From positions 186,001 to 250,000 of the forward strand of contig NZ_BFCB01000003.1 of assembly GCF_003569045.1 (NCBI RefSeq): a DNA stretch of 64,000 bases, given 5' to 3'. Below, in pieces: positions 50,741 to 58,108 of this stretch. The DNA comes from Aggregatilinea lenta. Lineage in GTDB: Bacteria; Chloroflexota; Anaerolineae; Aggregatilineales; Aggregatilineaceae. The position numbers and the translations under genes were made by a program. Position 1 is the first letter of the stretch. Each line of letters starts with the position of its first letter. A model generated the notes under the pieces. The model had not been told where the DNA came from. It worked only from the letters and a program-made list of their open reading frames with translations, and did not search any database.

Positions 50741-51695
50741 GGGGATCCCCCTCGACGGACGGCTGGCGCAGCGGCGGCAGCTGCTGCTCGATCACCGCGC
50801 GCTGGCTTTCGTACCAGGGCGGCAGCTTGAGCGCCTGCCCCAGCGTTTCCAGCGGCTCGTCGACGGTCATGCCCGGCGGGTCGGTGGCGATTTCGAACAG
50901 CACGCCGCCCGGCTCGCGGAAGTAGATCGAGTTGAAGTAGAAGCGCGGCTGCACGGGTGTGACGTTGAGGCCCAGCGCGCGCAGCGACGTCATCCATTCG
51001 AGCTGCTGGGCGTCGTCCGGCGTGCGGAACGCGACGTGATGTACTGTGCCGGACCCGCCCACGGCCCATTCGCTGCCGGGCACGCTCATGATCTCGACGC
51101 GCGTCCCGATGCCGCCATCTGCGGCGAGGTAGCGGGTGCGGCTGCCTTCTTGCCCCGTGCGCTCGAACCCGAATACTTCCGTTAGCAGCCGTTCGGTTTG
51201 CGTGGGATCGCTTTCCCACAACGTGACGCTGTGGAAGCCTCGAATGGCCTGCTCGGACGGTACCGGGCCGTCCCCCCAGGTTGGCAGCGTTTCGACGCCC
51301 GGCTGCGGGATCAGCTCCAGCGGCTGGCCGTCCGGGTCCACAAAGGCCAGCACGTCGTCGCCAAAGCGCGCGCTTCGCTCGCCCACGATGACGTCGTGCT
51401 CGCGCAGACGCGCGTCCCAGTAGTCCAGCGACCCCGGCGGCACGGCGAACGCGATCGCGCCGGTCTGGCCCGCGCCCTGCTGCCCGCGCCGCGCCCCGGT
51501 CCACCCGAAGAACGTCAGCAGCGTGCCGGGCGTGCCGGTTTCGTCGCCATAGTAGAGGTGGTAGGTTCCCGGATCATCAAAGTTGACGGTCTTCTTCACC
51601 ATCCGCAGCCCTAACACGGTGGTGTAGAAATCGACGTTGCGCTGCACGTCGCCGGTAATCGCGGAGATGTGATGGATGCCGGTGAGTGTTGCCAT
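50733..51695 (-). CDS. ring-cleaving dioxygenase, MhqO/MhqA-type
   Basis: The 320-residue protein has two VOC modules. GIHHISAITGDVQRNVDFY at the start and SVTLWESDPTQTERLL in the middle match the MhqO/MhqA family, and VHHVAFRTPDD provides a metal-binding His of the second module. In Bacillus this family cleaves hydroquinones and is induced by quinone-like electrophiles. It is coupled to the MhqD-type esterase gene. The closest parallel in this window is the CatE-like gene at 9038. Confidence 0.87.
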   Translation of the reverse strand: MATLTGIHHISAITGDVQRNVDFYTTVLGLRMVKKTVNFDDPGTYHLYYGDETGTPGTLLTFFGWTGARRGQQGAGQTGAIAFAVPPGSLDYWDARLREHDVIVGERSARFGDDVLAFVDPDGQPLELIPQPGVETLPTWGDGPVPSEQAIRGFHSVTLWESDPTQTERLLTEVFGFERTGQEGSRTRYLAADGGIGTRVEIMSVPGSEWAVGGSGTVHHVAFRTPDDAQQLEWMTSLRALGLNVTPVQPRFYFNSIYFREPGGVLFEIATDPPGMTVDEPLETLGQALKLPPWYESQRAVIEQQLPPLRQPSVEGDPRG

Positions 51696-51761
51696 GCGGT
51701 TACCTCGCCTCTCGCTGATCGGTCATTCAGATTGTACTGCACCTTGCGCCGTAACTGCGCA

Positions 51762-51779
51762 CTGATCGCCCGCGATCAG
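51762..51779. terminator. hairpin at the 3' end of the luciferase-like gene
   Basis: CTGATCGC (51762-51769) and GCGATCAG (51772-51779) form a perfect stem that includes the minus-strand stop codon. No U run follows. Confidence 0.35.
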
Positions 51780-52696
51780 CGGCGCGCAGGTGTCAGGGCT
51801 TCTCGTACGGCGGGCGCAACTTCCTGGGCGAAGACCTCGATCTGCCGCAGTTCGTCGCCCGCGACCGGCCAGAACAGGAACGTGTCCTGCCGGTAGTCGC
51901 GGTAGTAGCCGACCAGTTCGTCCACCCACTGATCGACCGTGCCGTACAGGTTGCCCGCCGTCAGGCCCGCAGGACGCGTGCCGTTGGGCCGCAGGTCGAT
52001 CATGCCCATCAGGTTGTAACCCCGGCGGATGGCCGAGGGGGAGCGTCCCGCCTGGGCCGCGCCTTCATCGATGCGGGCGTTAAACTCAGGCAGACGTTCC
52101 GGCGGCACATAGGGCCGGGAAATCAACAGGCCGTCCGCCATGCGCCCGGTGAGCCGCAGCATACGCGGACCTATCGCGCCGGTCCACAGGCGGATCGGAT
52201 GGACCGGGCCGGGGCCGGGCCGCGCGCCGTTCACGCGGTAGTACGTGCCCTGGTAGGTGAACGAGCCGTCGGCGTTGTTCCACATCCCGCGCAGAATGTG
52301 CAGCGCTTCTTCAAACGCGGCGTAGGCTTCGCCGGGCGTGCGGACCTCGCCGCCGTAGGCGTGGATGGGGTCCCAGAACGCCCCCGCGCCGACACCCAGG
52401 TCCACGCGGCCCCCGCTGATCACGTCCAGCGAGGCGGCCTGCTTGGCGAGCATCGCGGGCGGGCGCAGGGGCAGGTTGGCGACGTTGGTCAACACGTGCA
52501 CGTGCTCCGTGCGTGCGGCCAGGGCGGACAGCAACGTCCAGGTGTCGAGCATGCCCCGGTTATACGGGTGATCCTGCGCGGCGACGAGATCCAGTCCCGT
52601 GCGGTCGGCGACCGCCGCGCGCTCGAAGGCGTCCTGTACGCTGTCCCCGCCGGGATGGATGTTGATCCCAAACAGTGGCGGCAAAGTGTCCGTCAT
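51776..52696 (-). CDS. luciferase-like (LLM class) flavin-dependent oxidoreductase
   Basis: A 306-residue TIM-barrel flavoprotein of the bacterial luciferase/F420 group. FGINIHPGGDSVQDAFERA starts the barrel, LDVISGGRVDLGVGAGAFW is the conserved family block, and the end folds with TFLFWPVAG. It needs FMNH2 or F420H2; the flavin reductase at 19702 or the FMN reductase at 49360 could supply it. GGAGGG lies five bases before the ATG at 52696. The gene is separated from yceI by a terminator, so it has its own transcript or relies on read-through. Confidence 0.85.
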   Translation of the reverse strand: MTDTLPPLFGINIHPGGDSVQDAFERAAVADRTGLDLVAAQDHPYNRGMLDTWTLLSALAARTEHVHVLTNVANLPLRPPAMLAKQAASLDVISGGRVDLGVGAGAFWDPIHAYGGEVRTPGEAYAAFEEALHILRGMWNNADGSFTYQGTYYRVNGARPGPGPVHPIRLWTGAIGPRMLRLTGRMADGLLISRPYVPPERLPEFNARIDEGAAQAGRSPSAIRRGYNLMGMIDLRPNGTRPAGLTAGNLYGTVDQWVDELVGYYRDYRQDTFLFWPVAGDELRQIEVFAQEVAPAVREALTPARR

Positions 52697-52715
52697 GGTT
52701 CCCTCCGGGTAGAAA

Positions 52716-52751
52716 AACAAGCCGCTGGCAGGGCAGGCCCGGTCCAGCGGC
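52716..52751 (-). terminator. rho-independent terminator after the yceI gene
   Basis: Minus strand: GCCGCTGG...CCAGCGGC stem (arms 52744-52751 and 52721-52728) followed by TTGTTTTT. Confidence 0.7.
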
Positions 52752-52777
52752 GCAACGTAATCAGGGCCTAACGGCGG

Positions 52778-53329
52778 TTATGCGCCTGCCGAGGCGGCCT
52801 GCTCGCTTTCCTGCTTGACCAGTTCCAGCTCGATGTTGATCTTAATCTCGTCACCGACCAACACACCGCCGGTTTCCAGGCCCTGGTTCCAGGTGAGACC
52901 CCAGTCCTTGCGGTTGATCTTGGTGCTGGCGTTGAACCCGGCGCTGGTGGTGCCCCACGGGCTTTTCGCCTGGCCGACGTATTCGACGTCGAGCACGACG
53001 GGCTTGGTGACATTGCGCACGGTCAGGTTGCCGTACAGCTTGGCGGCATTGTCGCCAGTGCGCTCGACGCGCGTGCTGTCGAAGATCAGCTTCGGGTAGC
53101 TCTCGGCGTCGAGAAAGTCGGCGGAGCGCAGGTGCGTGTCGCGCTGATCCTGGCGCGTGTTGATGCTGGACGGATCGATCTCGACGTGAACGGTCGTGTT
53201 TTCCGGGTTGTTCTCGTCCAGATCGACGGTGCCTTCGAACTTGTCGAACATGCCGCGCACGTTCGAAATCATCATGTGGCGAACGGTGAACTGAATAGCC
53301 GAATGCGCGTTATCGATTTGCCAAGCCAT
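52778..53329 (-). CDS. YceI family protein (lipocalin-like)
   Basis: The 183-residue protein is the YceI fold: WQIDNAHSAIQFTVRHMMIS opens the barrel and GNLTVRNVTKPVVLDVEY is the central family motif. YceI proteins bind long polyisoprenoid or amphiphilic lipids such as quinone side chains, and many are exported, but this one has no signal peptide. It has a strong AGGAGG site. Its promoter overlaps a 22-bp palindrome, so it is likely controlled by the MarR regulator upstream. A quinone-binding role would fit the neighbouring quinone-stress genes. Confidence 0.88.
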   Translation of the reverse strand: MAWQIDNAHSAIQFTVRHMMISNVRGMFDKFEGTVDLDENNPENTTVHVEIDPSSINTRQDQRDTHLRSADFLDAESYPKLIFDSTRVERTGDNAAKLYGNLTVRNVTKPVVLDVEYVGQAKSPWGTTSAGFNASTKINRKDWGLTWNQGLETGGVLVGDEIKINIELELVKQESEQAASAGA

Positions 53330-53374
53330 GAGATCCTCCTACGGATACCCTATACGGTATACATGTGCATTGTC

Positions 53375-53404
53375 ATTATATCAACTGTTTATATATAAAC
53401 AGTT
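53375..53404 (-). promoter_or_regulatory. yceI promoter with 22-bp perfect palindrome operator
   Basis: Arms AACTGTTTATA (53383-53393) and TATAAACAGTT (53394-53404) are perfect complements with no spacer. The -10 TATAAT is at 53375-53380 (minus), so the palindrome replaces the -35/spacer region. It is a likely MarR-family site. Confidence 0.65.
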
Positions 53405-53407
53405 CCT

Positions 53408-53431
53408 TCAAAAAAAGAGTCTAGCACTCTT
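53408..53431. terminator. short hairpin with long T run at the end of the marR gene
   Basis: AAGAGT (53415-53420) / ACTCTT (53426-53431) with the stop codon in the loop. On the minus strand the stem is followed by seven T bases. Confidence 0.5.
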
Positions 53432-53894
53432 CTTTTTCTTTGCGCAGCGCCCGGTCCAGCTTGGCGAGCAAGACGAGCAGCGTTGCCTGTTCGGCGGGGT
53501 TCAGCACTTCCAGGCGGCTGTCAATGTGCGCTTCCAGTACGGGCGCGGCGGCGTCGAACGCGCATTCACCGGCGGGCGTCAGGTACAGGCGGTGCGTCCG
53601 GCGATCTTCGGGGTCGTCGCGCCGCTCGACAAATCCGGCGGTTTCCAGCCGGTCGATCAGCCCGGCGACGTTGCCCTTGGTGACCAGCAGCCGCCCGGCC
53701 AGCATTTGCTGGTTGAGGCCCGGCTCCGATGCCAGATGCGAGAGCACGTCGAACTGCGCCCCGGTCAGGCCGTATTCCGCCAACAGCGCCTGTTCGCCGC
53801 GCGAGATCCGCGAGTGGACACGGACCATGTGCAGCCAGCCGAGGATGCTGGTCCGGTATTGGCGAGCAACCTTGCGCTGCACTCTGTCGATCAT
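53421..53894 (-). CDS. MarR family transcriptional regulator
   Basis: The 157-residue winged-helix protein has the MarR layout: N- and C-terminal dimer helices and the central wing (GLIDRLETAGFVERRDDPEDRRTH in part). LNQQMLAGRLLVTKGNVAGL holds the recognition helix. The only Cys is the final residue, so a simple thiol switch of the OhrR type is unlikely unless that Cys serves. In Bacillus, MhqR of this family controls catE, mhqD, mhqO and reductase genes. The same gene types cluster here, so an MhqR-like role is inferred. Its own promoter overlaps an operator. Confidence 0.85.
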   Translation of the reverse strand: MIDRVQRKVARQYRTSILGWLHMVRVHSRISRGEQALLAEYGLTGAQFDVLSHLASEPGLNQQMLAGRLLVTKGNVAGLIDRLETAGFVERRDDPEDRRTHRLYLTPAGECAFDAAAPVLEAHIDSRLEVLNPAEQATLLVLLAKLDRALRKEKEEC

Positions 53895-53918
53895 CGCCGT
53901 CCCATCAAAAGGTTTAGA

Positions 53919-53962
53919 TGTGAACTATCTGATAGTTTACACATGCTCCATTGCCCTGTCAA
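53919..53962 (-). promoter_or_regulatory. marR promoter and overlapping 23-bp operator
   Basis: Minus strand: TTGACA (53957-53962), 17 bp, TAAACT (53934-53939). The inverted repeat TGTGAACTATC (53919-53929) / GATAGTTTACA (53931-53941), one mismatch, covers the -10 box, as expected for autorepression. Confidence 0.7.
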
Positions 53963-54074
53963 GGCATCTGGACCAACTTTAACACAGTTCTTATGTGGTG
54001 GCGCAGGATTTGTGGATCGCCATGCGGTGTGAGCGACAATTCGGCGGCTGAGAATGGCGGGGGGTCGCGAGCCG

Positions 54075-54118
54075 ACCTCACTCCCGGTCCCTCTGCAATC
54101 GGCGTTGGAGAGGGGAGA
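54075..54118. repeat. CTCTGCAATC/GTTGGAGAG palindromic repeat
   Basis: GACCTCACTCCCGGTCCCTC on the left and GTTGGAGAGGGGAG on the right; same family as 8941-8984. Confidence 0.65.
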
Positions 54119-54326
54119 AAAGTAGCGTCGAGCGTGATCTGGTAGGGGGTGGGGCGTGCTCCGTCCTGCTGTTTGCCATGTTCCTGAATCCCTCTGCGTA
54201 AGGCAATCCGCCCAAAATACGCCCGATAATGTGCCGCGCAGGACGGGGTCCGGGGGCCGAAATGCGACGCGGCGCAGGTCGCCGGAGGGCGCATTCGGCC
54301 ATTTGTACAAAATCTGGGATCAAGTA

Positions 54327-54355
54327 TTGTCATCATGTTTAAGCTGTGTTACTGT
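54327..54355 (+). promoter_or_regulatory. promoter of the arg operon leader
   Basis: TTGTCA (54327-54332), 17 bp, TACTGT (54350-54355). Transcription would start near 54362, about 34 bases before the leader-peptide ATG. Confidence 0.55.
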
Positions 54356-54395
54356 AGAGCATCGGTGAATGAAAGCTTGATCGACCTAAACCGCC

Positions 54396-54470
54396 ATGAA
54401 CCTGCTTGCGAAGCGTCTCCCTCGTCGTCCGCGTGCTCGCCGTCCCGAAACATCAACGGGTCCGGCTTAG
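54396..54470 (+). CDS. arginine-rich leader peptide of the arg operon (proposed)
   Basis: A 24-codon frame from ATG 54396 to TAG 54468-54470. Arginine is at residues 7, 10, 11, 13, 15 and 16, six of ten codons, coded as five CGT and one CGC, and Lys is at residue 6. It lies between the arg promoter and a rho-independent terminator just before argC. The bases right after the Arg codons (54458-54465) can pair with the terminator's 5' side. This is the layout of trp/his/leu-type leader peptides. No strong Shine-Dalgarno is visible, which is the main weakness. I am not aware of an established bacterial arginine leader peptide of this type, so this is a proposal from sequence. Confidence 0.6.
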   Translation: MNLLAKRLPRRPRARRPETSTGPA

Positions 54471-54538
54471 TGGCGTTTGCAGCGAGAGACTGAATAACGA
54501 GCCTGCATAACCGCTCCCGGACCTGGGGGCGGTTTTTT
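54458..54538 (+). promoter_or_regulatory. transcription attenuator (antiterminator/terminator pair) before argC
   Basis: Terminator: CCGCTCCC (54511-54518) / GGGGGCGG (54525-54532), loop GGACCT, then TTTTTT (54533-54538). Antiterminator: GGGTCCGG (54458-54465) pairs with CCGGACCT (54517-54524) by seven Watson-Crick pairs and one G-U, taking the end of the terminator's 5' arm and its loop. A ribosome stalled on the Arg codons leaves 54458-54465 free; a ribosome at the stop codon covers it. CCCG/CGGG (54444-54447 and 54457-54460) could form a pause hairpin. Confidence 0.65.
54511..54538 (+). terminator. rho-independent terminator upstream of argC
   Basis: Eight-pair stem, extended by A-U pairs, directly followed by six T bases. 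It ends about 46 bases before the argC start, so it can only be an attenuator or end a short leader RNA. Confidence 0.8.
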
Positions 54539-54584
54539 GTTGTGGGGCACGCATGCGGCGGCCCCGGAAAGGCACACAGCGCGC

Positions 54585-55598
54585 ATGACCATTCATGCCG
54601 GCGTCTACGGCGCCACCGGCTACACCGGCCTGGAGCTGATCCGGCTGCTGGAGCGGCATCCCGACGTGGAGATCGCTTTCGCCACGTCTGAATCCAGCGC
54701 CGGACAAAGCCTGCGGCAAAGCTGGCCTCTCGCCCCGGACCTGACCCTCGTCGCTTCCGCCGATGCCCCGCTCGACGCCGTACAGACCGTCTTCCTCTGC
54801 CTGCCCCATACCAAATCCGCCCCCATCGCCGCCAAAGCGCTCGCGTTGGGCGTGCGTGTGGTCGACCTGTCGGCGGACCTGCGCCTGGACGATCCGGCGG
54901 TGTTCGAGAAATGGTACAAAGTCACGCATCCCGCGCCGGAGTTGCTGCCGGTTCCCTATGGCCTGCCGGAATTGGGCCGTGACGCGCTGCACGGCGCGCA
55001 GGCCATCGCCAACCCCGGCTGCTACGCGACGGCGACGCTGCTGGGTACGGCGCCGCTGGCCCGCTGCGGGCTGCTGGCGCAGGGCGCGCCGGTCATCGTG
55101 GATGCCAAGTCGGGCGTGTCGGGCGCGGGGCGCACCCCCAAGCTGGGCAACCTGTTCGCGGAAGTGCACGGCAACTTCTCGCCCTATAACATCGGGCGGG
55201 CGCACCGGCACATCCCTGAGATCGAGCAGGTGCTGGCCGCGCAGGGGCAGAGTGGCTACGGCCCGCTGGTCTTTTCGCCGCACCTGCTGCCTACCGACCG
55301 GGGCATCATTGCCACGATTTACGCCCAGGTGACGGACGCGGGTGCGGTGCGCAGTGCGTTCGAGTCGATTTTCGCCGGGGAGCCGCTGGTGAGCGTGCTG
55401 CCCCCCGGCGAGCTGGCGATGCTGCGCCACGTGGTGAACACGCCCTACGCGGCGCTGTCGATCACGCCGGTCAGCGACACGATGGTGATCGTCGTTTCGG
55501 CGCTGGATAACCTGCTAAAAGGTGCGGCGTCGCAGGCCGTGCAGAACTTCAACCTGATGTGGGATCTGCCCGAAACCGCCGGGCTGCTGCCGCTGTAG
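54585..55598 (+). CDS. argC: N-acetyl-gamma-glutamyl-phosphate reductase
   Basis: The 337-residue protein has an N-terminal NADP-binding Rossmann loop (GATGYTG) and the active-site Cys146 in NPGCYATA; GRAHRHIPEIEQ supplies the conserved histidine. It reduces N-acetylglutamyl phosphate to the semialdehyde, the third step of arginine synthesis. The ATG at 54585 is preferred because GATGYTG follows directly. It is the first gene of argCBDAJ, behind the attenuator. argF, argG and argH are not in the window. Confidence 0.95.
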   Translation: MTIHAGVYGATGYTGLELIRLLERHPDVEIAFATSESSAGQSLRQSWPLAPDLTLVASADAPLDAVQTVFLCLPHTKSAPIAAKALALGVRVVDLSADLRLDDPAVFEKWYKVTHPAPELLPVPYGLPELGRDALHGAQAIANPGCYATATLLGTAPLARCGLLAQGAPVIVDAKSGVSGAGRTPKLGNLFAEVHGNFSPYNIGRAHRHIPEIEQVLAAQGQSGYGPLVFSPHLLPTDRGIIATIYAQVTDAGAVRSAFESIFAGEPLVSVLPPGELAMLRHVVNTPYAALSITPVSDTMVIVVSALDNLLKGAASQAVQNFNLMWDLPETAGLLPL

Positions 55599-55637
55599 AC
55601 GCGGTAGATACTAAAAAAGAAGGACGAACCAGGACTC

Positions 55638-56384
55638 ATGAGTCTTTCCCCTATCGTGATTAAGGTCGGCGGCAATGACCTCGACCAGCCGGGCTTCATC
55701 GACGGGCTGGCGCAGGCGGTGGCCGCGCTGCAACAGCAGATGCCGTGCATCGTGGTGCACGGCGGCGGGCGGGCGATCAACCAGCTTCAGGAGCGGCTCG
55801 GTTTGCAGCCCCAGTACCACAACGGGCAGCGCGTCACCGACAACGCCGCGCTGGAAGTCGCCGAGATGGTGCTGTCGGGCAATGTCAACAAGCAGATCGT
55901 CGCGGCGCTGCTGGCGGCGGGCGTGGATGCGCTCGGACTGAGCGGGGTGGATCGCGGGCTGCTGCACGTCGAACCGTGGTCGCCGGAAATGGGGCGCGTG
56001 GGGCGGATCATCGCCGTGCGCGCGGACGTACTGGCGAACCTGTGCGAACAGGGCATCACCCCGGTCGTCTCCCCGATCTCACTGGGCGCGGACGGGCACT
56101 ATAACGTCAATGCCGATCACGCCGCCGGGTCGATTGCCGCCGCACTGCGCGCAGCCTACGCGACCTTCGTGACCAACGTGCCCGGCGTGCAGGTGGACGG
56201 GCAGGTCGCGCCCGCGCTGACGGTAACGGAAGCACACGCGCTCATCGAGCGCGGCGTGATCACGGGCGGGATGATCCCCAAGGTCAACGCGGCGCTGGCG
56301 GCCATTACCAGCGGTGTGCAAAAAGCAGTCATCACCAATTTGCCGGGGCTGTCGGCTGGGACCGGCACGGTATTCGTGGCATAG
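55638..56384 (+). CDS. argB: acetylglutamate kinase
   Basis: A 248-residue amino-acid kinase. KVGGNDLDQPGF is the ATP phosphate loop (KxGG), HGGGRAINQL the next glycine block and NVNADHAAGSIAAAL the nucleotide region. GMIPKVNAALAAI near the end is the conserved lysine segment. It phosphorylates N-acetylglutamate. Its short length lacks the N-terminal helix of arginine-inhibited hexameric enzymes, so it is probably a non-allosteric dimer; feedback would then act elsewhere, such as the attenuator. It is 39 bp downstream of argC. Confidence 0.93.
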   Translation: MSLSPIVIKVGGNDLDQPGFIDGLAQAVAALQQQMPCIVVHGGGRAINQLQERLGLQPQYHNGQRVTDNAALEVAEMVLSGNVNKQIVAALLAAGVDALGLSGVDRGLLHVEPWSPEMGRVGRIIAVRADVLANLCEQGITPVVSPISLGADGHYNVNADHAAGSIAAALRAAYATFVTNVPGVQVDGQVAPALTVTEAHALIERGVITGGMIPKVNAALAAITSGVQKAVITNLPGLSAGTGTVFVA

Positions 56385-56399
56385 GGAGACACAGAACTC

Positions 56400-57602
56400 A
56401 TGTCGTTGAGCGTTGCCGAAAAAACAAAACAGTACGTGTTGGGAACCTACGCGCGCGCGCCGTTCGTGTTGGATCGCGGCGAAGGGATGTATGTGGTTGA
56501 CGACGCAGGCAACCGCTACCTCGACTTCGCGTCGGGGATCAGCGTGAACGCGCTCGGTCAATGCGACGCGGGCATTACGGCGGCGGCGCACGAGCAGTTC
56601 CAGAGGCTCGGCCACGTCAGCAACCTGTATTATTCCGCGCCCCAGGCCGATCTGGCCGAAGCCCTGTGCCAAAGCAGCTTCGCGGACAAGGTCTACCTGG
56701 CGAATTCGGGTACTGAGGCCGTCGAGGCCGCGATCAAGTTCGCCCGCAAAGTCGCTTACACCCGCTACGGTCCCGGTCAAAAAACCGGGATCGTAGCGTT
56801 TACGGGCGCGTTCCACGGGCGCACGATGGGATCGTTGGCGATGACCCCGCGCGAAAAGTACCAGAAGGCGTTCCGCCCGCTGCTGCCGGACGTGCAGATC
56901 GCGCCGTTCAACGACGTGGACGCGATCGCGGAATTCGTCACGGACGCGACGTGCGCCGTGTTCGTCGAGCCGATCCAGGGCGAGGGTGGCATCAACCCCG
57001 CCTCGCCGGAATTCTTGCAGGCGCTGCGTGACGTCTGCGACCGGGTCGGCGCGTTGCTGGTCTTCGACGAGATCCAGTGCGGCATGGGCCGCACCGGCAC
57101 GCTGTGGGCCTACGAGCAGACCAGGGTCGTGCCGGACATGCTGACCACGGCCAAGGCGCTCGGCAGCGGGCTGCCCATCGGCGCGGTGCTGATGACGGAC
57201 GCCGTGGCGGGCGTGATGGGCGTGGGCGATCACGGCAGCACCTTCGCGGGCGGGCCGGTGATCTGCCGCGTCGCGGAAGCGACCGTCAAGCGCATCAGCG
57301 ATCCGGCGATGCTGGCGCACGTCAAGGAGATGGGCGCGCTGCTGGTCGAGCGGCTGAACGAGCTGAACTCGCCGCACGTGGTCGAGGTGCGCGGGCGTGG
57401 GCTGATGGTCGGCGTGGAGTTCGATATGGACGTAACGCCGCTGATCCAGGCGAGCTACCAGCACGGGCTGATCTTGATCAACGCCGGGCCGCAGGTGCTG
57501 CGCCTGCTGCCGCCGCTGATCGTGGAGCCGGAACACATCGACGCTTTGATCGACGGCCTGACCTCGATGTTAGCGGAGCTGCCGGAGGGCACTGCTGCAT
57601 GA
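56400..57602 (+). CDS. argD: acetylornithine aminotransferase
   Basis: The 400-residue fold-type I aminotransferase binds PLP at Lys252 (TTAKALGSG). VFVEPIQGEGGINPA and LVFDEIQCGMGRTG are the PLP-contact motifs of the ArgD family. It converts N-acetylglutamate semialdehyde to N-acetylornithine with glutamate as donor. It may also serve in lysine synthesis (DapC activity), as known for E. coli ArgD; lysA lies at 7635. Its stop overlaps the argA start as ATGA. Confidence 0.94.
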   Translation: MSLSVAEKTKQYVLGTYARAPFVLDRGEGMYVVDDAGNRYLDFASGISVNALGQCDAGITAAAHEQFQRLGHVSNLYYSAPQADLAEALCQSSFADKVYLANSGTEAVEAAIKFARKVAYTRYGPGQKTGIVAFTGAFHGRTMGSLAMTPREKYQKAFRPLLPDVQIAPFNDVDAIAEFVTDATCAVFVEPIQGEGGINPASPEFLQALRDVCDRVGALLVFDEIQCGMGRTGTLWAYEQTRVVPDMLTTAKALGSGLPIGAVLMTDAVAGVMGVGDHGSTFAGGPVICRVAEATVKRISDPAMLAHVKEMGALLVERLNELNSPHVVEVRGRGLMVGVEFDMDVTPLIQASYQHGLILINAGPQVLRLLPPLIVEPEHIDALIDGLTSMLAELPEGTAA

Positions 57603-58108
57603 TCGTTCGTCACCCTTTTGCAGACGAAGTGGACGCCATCCGCGCCTTGTTCGAAGACGAAGTGCGCGCCGGACGCATGCTGCCCCGCACGCCGGAGAGC
57701 ATCCTCGCCAGCCTGGACGATTGGCTTGTGGTCGAGATCGACGGGCAGATCGTTGGATGCGTGTCGCTGGTACTGTTCAACGCGGTACTGTGTGAAATCC
57801 GCTCGCTGGCGGTGCACCCGGCCTTTCGGGGCAACGGTATCGCGGTCGAGCTGGTGCGCGCCGCCTCAGCGATGGCGTACGACCGGGGCATCCAGCGGGT
57901 GCTGACCCTGACGCGCGCGCCGCGCGTGTTCGAAAAGGTGGGTTATCACCGCGACTTTGTGGCGAACTTCCCCGATAAAGTTTGGCGCGACTGCACGCCG
58001 TGCCCTTTCCGCATGGCCTGCGACGAGATCGCGCTGATTTACGATTTGACAATACCGGAACACGCGGAGGTGCTCACGCCCTATCGTGAGGGGGTGTTTT
58101 GTGTCTAA
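57599..58108 (+). CDS. argA: GNAT-type N-acetylglutamate synthase (short ArgA)
   Basis: A 169-residue GNAT acetyltransferase. LAVHPAFRGNGIAVELV is the acetyl-CoA motif A (R/Q-x-x-G-x-G/A). FEKVGYHRDFVANFPDKVW and the CTPCPFRMACDE Cys cluster are marks of the short, kinase-less ArgA class. It makes N-acetylglutamate from glutamate. It starts in an ATGA overlap with argD and ends inside argJ, so the three are translationally coupled. With a bifunctional ArgJ, its role would be to prime the acetyl cycle. Confidence 0.9.
   Translation: MIVRHPFADEVDAIRALFEDEVRAGRMLPRTPESILASLDDWLVVEIDGQIVGCVSLVLFNAVLCEIRSLAVHPAFRGNGIAVELVRAASAMAYDRGIQRVLTLTRAPRVFEKVGYHRDFVANFPDKVWRDCTPCPFRMACDEIALIYDLTIPEHAEVLTPYREGVFCV

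Noticed and set aside
54300-54540. A T-box riboswitch upstream of argC
   Set aside because: The conserved T-box sequence (AGGGTGGNACCGCG) is missing before the terminator. The Arg-rich frame explains the region better.
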